Assembly: GCA_943846755.1 (NCBI GenBank)
Contig: OX044365.1
Span: forward strand, 124,001 to 188,000
DNA from: UBA8752 sp002336475
GTDB taxonomy: Bacteria; Bacteroidota; Bacteroidia; Flavobacteriales_D; Sanyastnellaceae
Direction of reading: 5' to 3'
DNA length: 64,000 nt
Made by a program: the position numbers and the translations under genes. Position 1 is the first letter of the stretch. Every line of letters begins with the position of its first letter. Shown in pieces: positions 59,017 to 64,000 of this stretch. Under the pieces are notes generated by a model, which was not told the DNA's origin, did no database searches, and was given only the letters and a program-made list of their open reading frames with translations.

Positions 59017-60921
59017 TCATTCCCACCCGAGCAATTCATCCATGGTCCCTGTGGCGACGGCGTGGTAACCAGGTCGCGCTTGCTTGTAAATGGCCAAGGC
59101 CATGTCCATTTGATCGGTCTCTTTCATGGCGCGGTAAAGGGGCGTCAGGAATTTGCGCCGCCCCACTTCAATCAGGAACGATTCCAACCGGGGATAGGCG
59201 GGTTGGTATCCACTGCGCACAGCTTGTTCCATCCAGGCAAAGAGGATTTCGTTGTTTCCTGTGGCTCCGATTTCCCAGGCATTGTCGAGCTCGGTCATGC
59301 GCTCCACAGAGGTGTCATCAGCGAGGTTGGACAGGAACCGGTAGCGCTCTTGGTACACCCAGTCGTTCCAAGGCAAATCAGCGGTACTGGTTTCTCCAGC
59401 TTCCCAGGCAGCCAGAGCCGCGTCCACATTCTGAATGCGGGGGCTGGATACGGAGGGACAATTGGGAGGCAGGCCGGGACCGTAAATCCAAGCGTCCAAG
59501 TTGACCGCGGCCAATGTGGTGGGGTCTGAAAGCAGGGTGGTCTTCAAGTAGTCCACGAACCGTTCCGTATCCATGCCCTTGAAGGCGTAGGTGGCGAAGT
59601 AGTCGGAGAGCCAGGCATCAAAACGTGCTCGGCCCACGGTCTCTTCCATCAGGCGAATGAAGAAGTACCCTTTGTCATAGGCGATCGCCGTCATGCCGTC
59701 ATCGGGGTTTCTTCCTTGCAGGTGCAGTTTCAGGTGGGTGTCGTCGGGGTTCAAATCTTGAATGGCATCCACCTCGTCCACCAGGCCTTGGTAGCTCAAT
59801 GTGGCCAGCATTTCACTGGTTTCTCTCCCGTAGACGGCTTCCATGATGCGCTGCTCAAAGTAGACGGTGAAGCCTTCATTGAGCCAAAAGTCATCCCATG
59901 TGGCATTGGTCACGAGGTTCCCGCTCCAGGAGTGCGCCAATTCGTGGGCCACGAGGGCGACCAGAGAGCGGTCTCCCGCGATGATCGTAGGCGTGGCAAA
60001 CGTCAGCCGTGGATTCTCCATGCCACCAAAAGGAAAGGCTGCAGGCAGGATGAGCAGGTCGTAGCGGTCCCAAGCGTAGGTGCCGTAGAGCTCTTCTGCA
60101 GCGAGCAGCAATTGCTCCATTTCGCCAAACTCGTATGCCGCAGCATCGATGAGTTCAGGCACGGCATACACGGCGCACCGCTCACCTACGTCTCGGTATT
60201 CCACTTGGCCAGCAGCCAAGGCGAGTAGGTAGGCGGGAATGGGCTGCTCCATTTTAAAGGAGTAGCGGCCATCGGGGTTCATGGCGGTGGGATTCTCGGC
60301 ACTCATCAGGGCCATGAGGCCTTCGGGCACCTGGACATCGGCGTCATACGAGAATCGAATGCCAGGGCTGTCTTGCACGGGGATCCATGTGCGGGCTAGG
60401 ATCGCTTGGCTTTGGGTGAAGAGAAAGGGGGCCTTGTCGCCTTGGGCTTCGACCCACAACAATGCGTCAGCACCGGGGTCCGAAGTGTACTGTATGGCCA
60501 CTTTCTTTGCACCTGTCGAGATTGGTATGCTCAAAGGTCGACCGAGGAAGGGTTGGGCATCACCCAGGGAGAATTCCGCAGGCTGGCCGTCAACGCTCAC
60601 GCCCTCGATGGTGAGCTCGTGGGTGTCAAATACAATGCGCTGTGCGTCAGCCGCCGTTTCGATGTCGTACGTGGCCGTTCCAGAGATGGTCCGGGCGTCA
60701 AAGTCGATGCGGGCGCTCCAGTCTAGGTGGACGATGCGGGCCTCTTCAGGGCGGGCGAAACTGTGTTGGTCGGTGACTTGCTTCATGGCGGCAATGCGTT
60801 GGGCTTTGGCACTGGGCGTAGTTGAATCGTTGGGCGCTGCTTGATCTGCGCAGCTGGCCAACATGATGGCAGCGGCGATCAAGAGGCCAGAAAAACGCCC
60901 CGAATGGTGGTACTGGTTCAT
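59017..60921 (-). CDS. M1 family aminopeptidase lipoprotein (LTA4-hydrolase-like)
   Basis: 634 residues. The N-terminus is a lipoprotein signal with lipobox LASC (Cys24). The M1 catalytic set is complete: GGMENP (299-304) for the substrate amino group, HELAH (326-330) for zinc and base, and the third zinc ligand Glu349 in WLNEGFTVYFE. The C-terminal helical domain (about 490-634) matches the leukotriene A4 hydrolase C-terminal type. It should remove N-terminal residues from peptides at the envelope. It begins nine bases after bioY, and a TTAATTTG-like box is five bases upstream of its ATG. Confidence 0.93.
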   Translation of the reverse strand: MNQYHHSGRFSGLLIAAAIMLASCADQAAPNDSTTPSAKAQRIAAMKQVTDQHSFARPEEARIVHLDWSARIDFDARTISGTATYDIETAADAQRIVFDTHELTIEGVSVDGQPAEFSLGDAQPFLGRPLSIPISTGAKKVAIQYTSDPGADALLWVEAQGDKAPFLFTQSQAILARTWIPVQDSPGIRFSYDADVQVPEGLMALMSAENPTAMNPDGRYSFKMEQPIPAYLLALAAGQVEYRDVGERCAVYAVPELIDAAAYEFGEMEQLLLAAEELYGTYAWDRYDLLILPAAFPFGGMENPRLTFATPTIIAGDRSLVALVAHELAHSWSGNLVTNATWDDFWLNEGFTVYFEQRIMEAVYGRETSEMLATLSYQGLVDEVDAIQDLNPDDTHLKLHLQGRNPDDGMTAIAYDKGYFFIRLMEETVGRARFDAWLSDYFATYAFKGMDTERFVDYLKTTLLSDPTTLAAVNLDAWIYGPGLPPNCPSVSSPRIQNVDAALAAWEAGETSTADLPWNDWVYQERYRFLSNLADDTSVERMTELDNAWEIGATGNNEILFAWMEQAVRSGYQPAYPRLESFLIEVGRRKFLTPLYRAMKETDQMDMALAIYKQARPGYHAVATGTMDELLGWE

Positions 60922-60930
60922 GTGGGCAAA

Positions 60931-61491
60931 TTAAGCCCGTGATCCGCTGGCACGCATGGCCAAGACAGACAAGAGCAAACCCAAGGCGCATTTGAGCAAT
61001 GCGGGGCGTGCGAGGCGTTCAAGGAGGGCTTGGACATCCAGGTCTGGCGCAAATTTCATTTGCCAGGGAATGCCCATCACCAAGATGACAATGTGCCCCA
61101 AGATCATGCCTGCACCGATGCGCAGATAGCGCTCGCGGTCCGAGGCGTTTTCGGGCAACGCTTCTGCCATCGCGCCGAGCACGAGTGCGGCAACAGGCAT
61201 GCCCATCAGGTAACCTCCAGTGGGGCCCGACAAGATGTCGGGTCCGCCATTGTACCCCGCAAAAATTGGAACCCCAGCAACGCCCAGGGCCACATAGGCC
61301 AGCACTCCGCTGACGCCGGCGCGCCACCCCAACATCAAAGGCAGCCAGCATACCAACAGCGATTGTAAGCTCAGAGGCAAGCCTTGCTCCAAATCAATGA
61401 CGATGGGCCCTAAGATTCCCAAGCATACCAGGGTCACCAATGCGGAGATCGGCCAGCGCCAGCCCCTTTTCTCAAGTTGGGATTCAAACAT
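60931..61491 (-). CDS. bioY: Biotin transporter BioY
   Basis: 186 residues with six transmembrane segments. The diagnostic 'GPTGGYLMGMPVAALVLG' and preceding 'YVALGVAGVPIFAGYNGG' identify the biotin-specific S component of ECF transporters. No bioM or bioN is beside it, so it either uses a shared energising module or works alone. ATG 61491 is two bases after the stop of the upstream M1 gene. The reading to 61524 would start inside that gene. Confidence 0.92.
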   Translation of the reverse strand: MFESQLEKRGWRWPISALVTLVCLGILGPIVIDLEQGLPLSLQSLLVCWLPLMLGWRAGVSGVLAYVALGVAGVPIFAGYNGGPDILSGPTGGYLMGMPVAALVLGAMAEALPENASDRERYLRIGAGMILGHIVILVMGIPWQMKFAPDLDVQALLERLARPALLKCALGLLLSVLAMRASGSRA

Positions 61492-61493
61492 GA

Positions 61494-63356
61494 TCAGCGG
61501 CGGTTGGCCGCGCCAGAGCGCCATTCTTGAATCAAGCCCTCAGAAAATGACGCGGTGTTGTTGGTCCGGTCCGCATCGGCCGTCAACCGGCGGGGATCAA
61601 CTTCCACAGTGCATCCAGGAAAGGAAACTGGAAGGGCCAAGGTGTAGGTAGGGTGTGTCCAGGGCCAGGGCGCGTGCACTTGTTCGCCTTCTGCTAGAGG
61701 GCGGTGGCCTTGGGTGACGACCTGTGGAATGTGGTGTTCCATGACGGTTCCATCGGCAGCAGTGATGCGCACGTCAACCGGCAAGGGCAATTTGCCCACC
61801 CGCTCGAGTTCGATGTAAGTGCTGTCGGCAGTGATGCGCACAGAGGTCAGCGCCACGTCAACGTGGTGGGTGCTGTTGAGCATGTATTGAAAATAAGTGT
61901 CGAGTTCCAATCCACTTTCACGTTCCATGCAGCGCTTGAAGTCCACGGGCCCAGGGTGGCTAAAGGACCATTCCTCGAAATACCGTTTGATGCCGGCATT
62001 GCGGGCCTCTTCTCCAATGATGCTGGCCAATTGGTTCATCAACACTTCTCCCTTGCTGTAGGCTCCGGTGCCGTATGCGCGGTTGGTGACATAGTGGTCG
62101 GCGTGGGTCGAGAGGGGTTCTTCGTTGCCGTCGCGCACCAGGTTCAAGTATCCGCCATAGGCCCAGTAGTGGGGTTGGTCGCGTGACTCGTTGAATTCTT
62201 CGGCCATGAACTCTGACTCGACCCACGAGGTGAACCCTTCGTCCATCCATTCGTGCAGGCTTTCGTTGGTGGCGAGGATGCCTTGAAACCAGGCATGGGC
62301 CATTTCATGGGCCGTCACGCCCACCAAACTGCGGAGTTTCCTGTTTCCACGCACCAAGGTGCACATGGGATACTCCATGCCACCATCGCCTCCTTCAATG
62401 ACGGTGTATTGGGGCCAGGGATAGGGGCCCACGTGTTCAGAATAGTAGAGCAATGCACGTTCTGCAATGGCGGGCAATTCTTCCCAGGCGCCGTAGGATG
62501 TGTCGGCTTGACGGATAAAGTGCATTTCAGTGCCGTCGGCGGCCTCGAGCACATCGTGAACGAAATCAGGGTCTGCGGCCCATGCAAAGTCGTGGACATC
62601 CTCTGCGACAAAGTGCCAATCGATGGTGCCCTCTGTTGGAGCAGCGGCCTCGCCGTAGCCGTGGCCACAGTCGTCGGGATTTTGCAGGACACCCGTGCCT
62701 CCAATCGTGTAAGCGGCGTCCATGTGAATGGTCACATCGAAGTCTCCCCAAACGCCGTGAAACTCGCGGCCGATGTAAGGGTTGGTATGCCATCCATGGT
62801 GGTCGTATTCGCACACCTTGGGATACCATTGGGTCATGCTGAATTCGACGCCTTGGGCGTTCATCCATCCGGAGCGTCGCACTTGACGCGGGACTTGGGC
62901 GTCCCATTCGAGGTGGATTTTCGTTTTTTTGCCGGAGGCCAAGGCTTTGGGGAGGGTGAGCCATCCGATGGTGCCCGAAGCCGTAAACGTGGCGTCGGTC
63001 TTTCCCACACGGGCGACATTGACTTTGATCCAACCCTGTTCCTCTGCTGGAAGTCCCACAATCCGGTCGCCTACGCGGCGGTCAGGATCGGCAATGTTGC
63101 GGCTGCGCACATCCATCATGCTTTCGGGCTGAAAGGCATTGAAGAACAGATGAAACGGAATGCGCTCCAATGCGTCTGGACTGTTGTTGGTGTAGGTGAT
63201 GTCCATGGAGCCCGTGTACTGGTGGAGTGGGGCATCCACAGCAATGTCCATGGTATAGTCCACGGCTTGTTGCCAGCCAGGATATTGGGCAAGCCCAAGT
63301 CCAGGCAACAGGAGCAGTGAGAAAGAGAGAAGGCGGAGGTGAATCGATGCTTTCAT
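61494..63356 (-). CDS. Secreted M1 family metallopeptidase
   Basis: 620 residues with a signal peptide (LRLLSFSLLLLPGLGLA-QYP). Catalytic elements are GGMEYP (325-330), HEMAH (350-354) and Glu373 in WMDEGFTSWVE, which are complete for an M1 zinc peptidase. The N-terminal sandwich carries 'QYTGSMDITYTNNSPDAL' and 'IPFHLFFNAF', usual in Bacteroidota M1 members. The C-terminal ~90 residues are beta-rich. There is no lipobox, unlike the other M1 protein in this unit. A TAACTTGG box (63372-63365) lies eight bases before ATG 63356. Confidence 0.93.
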   Translation of the reverse strand: MKASIHLRLLSFSLLLLPGLGLAQYPGWQQAVDYTMDIAVDAPLHQYTGSMDITYTNNSPDALERIPFHLFFNAFQPESMMDVRSRNIADPDRRVGDRIVGLPAEEQGWIKVNVARVGKTDATFTASGTIGWLTLPKALASGKKTKIHLEWDAQVPRQVRRSGWMNAQGVEFSMTQWYPKVCEYDHHGWHTNPYIGREFHGVWGDFDVTIHMDAAYTIGGTGVLQNPDDCGHGYGEAAAPTEGTIDWHFVAEDVHDFAWAADPDFVHDVLEAADGTEMHFIRQADTSYGAWEELPAIAERALLYYSEHVGPYPWPQYTVIEGGDGGMEYPMCTLVRGNRKLRSLVGVTAHEMAHAWFQGILATNESLHEWMDEGFTSWVESEFMAEEFNESRDQPHYWAYGGYLNLVRDGNEEPLSTHADHYVTNRAYGTGAYSKGEVLMNQLASIIGEEARNAGIKRYFEEWSFSHPGPVDFKRCMERESGLELDTYFQYMLNSTHHVDVALTSVRITADSTYIELERVGKLPLPVDVRITAADGTVMEHHIPQVVTQGHRPLAEGEQVHAPWPWTHPTYTLALPVSFPGCTVEVDPRRLTADADRTNNTASFSEGLIQEWRSGAANRR

Positions 63357-63364
63357 GGCGGGCG

Positions 63365-63372
63365 CCAAGTTA
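63365..63372 (-). promoter_or_regulatory. -7-like box TAACTTGG before the M1 peptidase
   Basis: On the minus strand it is followed by CGCCCGCC and the ATG at 63356. It overlaps the end region of the DUF2461 gene and would start the M1-bioY-M1 unit. Confidence 0.4.
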
Positions 63373-63376
63373 GCCA

Positions 63377-64000
63377 TCATCCCGCCTGCAGACCCGCCCT
63401 GAGGAATTGGCGCACTTCGGCTGCAGCATCGAAGTGTTCCATGACCTTTTCGAGCAGGGAATTGGACACCACATGTTTCACAGGCAGCTCTGCCATATAG
63501 AAGAACTGCTTGTTCAAAATGTGGGGGCAGATCTCGGCGGCCTCCCTGAATTCTTTGGGTATGCGCACATTCCGCGCACCCTGAAGCGCCCCGTATTTGC
63601 TGCTAAACGAGGGGTCTGCGAGCAGGTCATTGAACCGTTCCGGTTGCGCCGCAATGTGCTCTCGCAGCACATAGAGGTCGTCTTTCTCTACCCAATAAGC
63701 GCCGCCTCCAATGACGAGACGTTCTGCATCGAAGTGGACATAGAGTCCGGGATCGCCGCTCTTTTTTCCGCCGGGTGAAATGCCCGCCGAGAGGTGCGTT
63801 TTGTAGGGCTGCTTGTCCTTGGAGAATCGGGTGTCTCGGTTGATGCGGAAAATGCAATGTTTGGGCGCCACTTCTGCAAAGGCCGGTTCCCGTTCCGCAC
63901 AGGCTGAAATCACATCGGCCACAAAGGACTTGAAAGGGTCGCGAACCTGCTGCTCATAGGTCTTTCGGTGATCTGCAAACCAATCCCGGTCGTTGTGAGC
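63377..64000 (-). CDS. DUF2461 family protein, 5' end outside the window
   Basis: The frame stays open to the right edge and encodes 'AHNDRDWFADHRKTYEQQ', which is the usual N-terminal motif of DUF2461 (NNREWF....Y), so perhaps ten to fifteen residues are missing. Further conserved parts are 'FRINRDTRFSKDKQPYKTH', 'GLYVHFDAERLVIGGGAYW' and the C-terminal 'LPVKHVVSNSLLEKVMEHF'. The family is about 220 residues, soluble and of unknown function. ATG 63922 inside the frame is not the true start because the conserved motif lies upstream of it. Confidence 0.85.
   Translation of the reverse strand, partial: AHNDRDWFADHRKTYEQQVRDPFKSFVADVISACAEREPAFAEVAPKHCIFRINRDTRFSKDKQPYKTHLSAGISPGGKKSGDPGLYVHFDAERLVIGGGAYWVEKDDLYVLREHIAAQPERFNDLLADPSFSSKYGALQGARNVRIPKEFREAAEICPHILNKQFFYMAELPVKHVVSNSLLEKVMEHFDAAAEVRQFLRAGLQAG

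Noticed and set aside
1..64000. Prophage, insertion sequence, integron, toxin-antitoxin or defence island
   Set aside because: No transposase, integrase, terminal inverted repeats, restriction, Cas or toxin-type genes were found; all blocks fit house-keeping or envelope functions.

Overview
The window is a gene-dense piece of a Bacteroidota chromosome, most likely a marine Flavobacteriales-type organism with visibly GC-rich DNA. No rRNA gene is present, so a finer placement is not possible. The assignment rests on several lineage traits: promoter boxes of the form TAnnTTTG, gliding-motility/type IX secretion style C-terminal domains, 'NYDxxA..DDGSC' cysteine repeats, a PorE-like OmpA protein, an S46 peptidase, and DUF4199, DUF4294 and DUF6438 proteins. 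There are no prophages, insertion sequences, CRISPR arrays or tRNAs. About 45 protein genes and one SRP RNA fill nearly all of the sequence, and many neighbours overlap as ATGA, GTGA, TGATG or TAATG.

Layout. 1-5710: a very large secreted surface-protein gene, open at the left edge, with beta-helix, cysteine repeats and a terminal Fibrobacter-type paralogous domain. It is broken by several frameshifts, although every other gene in the window is intact. 5875-10990: a MacAB-like ABC exporter operon (ATPase, two permeases, adaptor) ending in a membrane methyltransferase-like gene. 10993-13730: gyrB and a coupled SDR. 13892-23628: cell-envelope genes on the minus strand (aroC, a dicarboxylate/glutamate-type symporter, a PorE-like TPR/propeller/OmpA protein, a large TPR protein and an outer-membrane barrel). 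23681-29604: histidine degradation (hutI, ftcD) flanking a secreted FG-GAP/ASPIC protein. 29652-32572: cutC, rplS, trmD and an aldo/keto reductase. 32643-37504: ppc and an S46 dipeptidyl-peptidase, which converge.

37566-49159 is a long minus-strand series: accC, DUF4294, a DnaQ-like exonuclease, CcmB, CcmC, a small CcmD-like gene, CcmE, CcmF, a DUF2520 protein, a KdsC-like phosphatase, yidC and a DUF6438 lipoprotein. The Ccm block encodes a System I cytochrome c maturation route whose CcmE has a CxxxY haem-ligand motif rather than HxxxY. 49181-52959 holds an SDR, the SRP RNA, a DUF4199 protein, a polyprenol-type glycosyltransferase and mnmA.

53048-58938 is the most intriguing block. An ECF sigma factor overlaps a single-span membrane protein laid out like an anti-sigma factor but carrying a periplasmic PKD domain and a surface-protein-like C-terminal domain. 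A 1267-residue exported adhesin-like protein follows. The right end (59017-64000) has two M1 metallopeptidases flanking a BioY biotin transporter, and a DUF2461 gene cut by the window edge.

At many genes a TAnnTT(T/C)G box sits only 4-8 nt before the ATG. The SRP RNA, whose 5' end can be inferred from its closing helix, has the same box about 6 nt before that end. Several mRNAs here are therefore probably leaderless.
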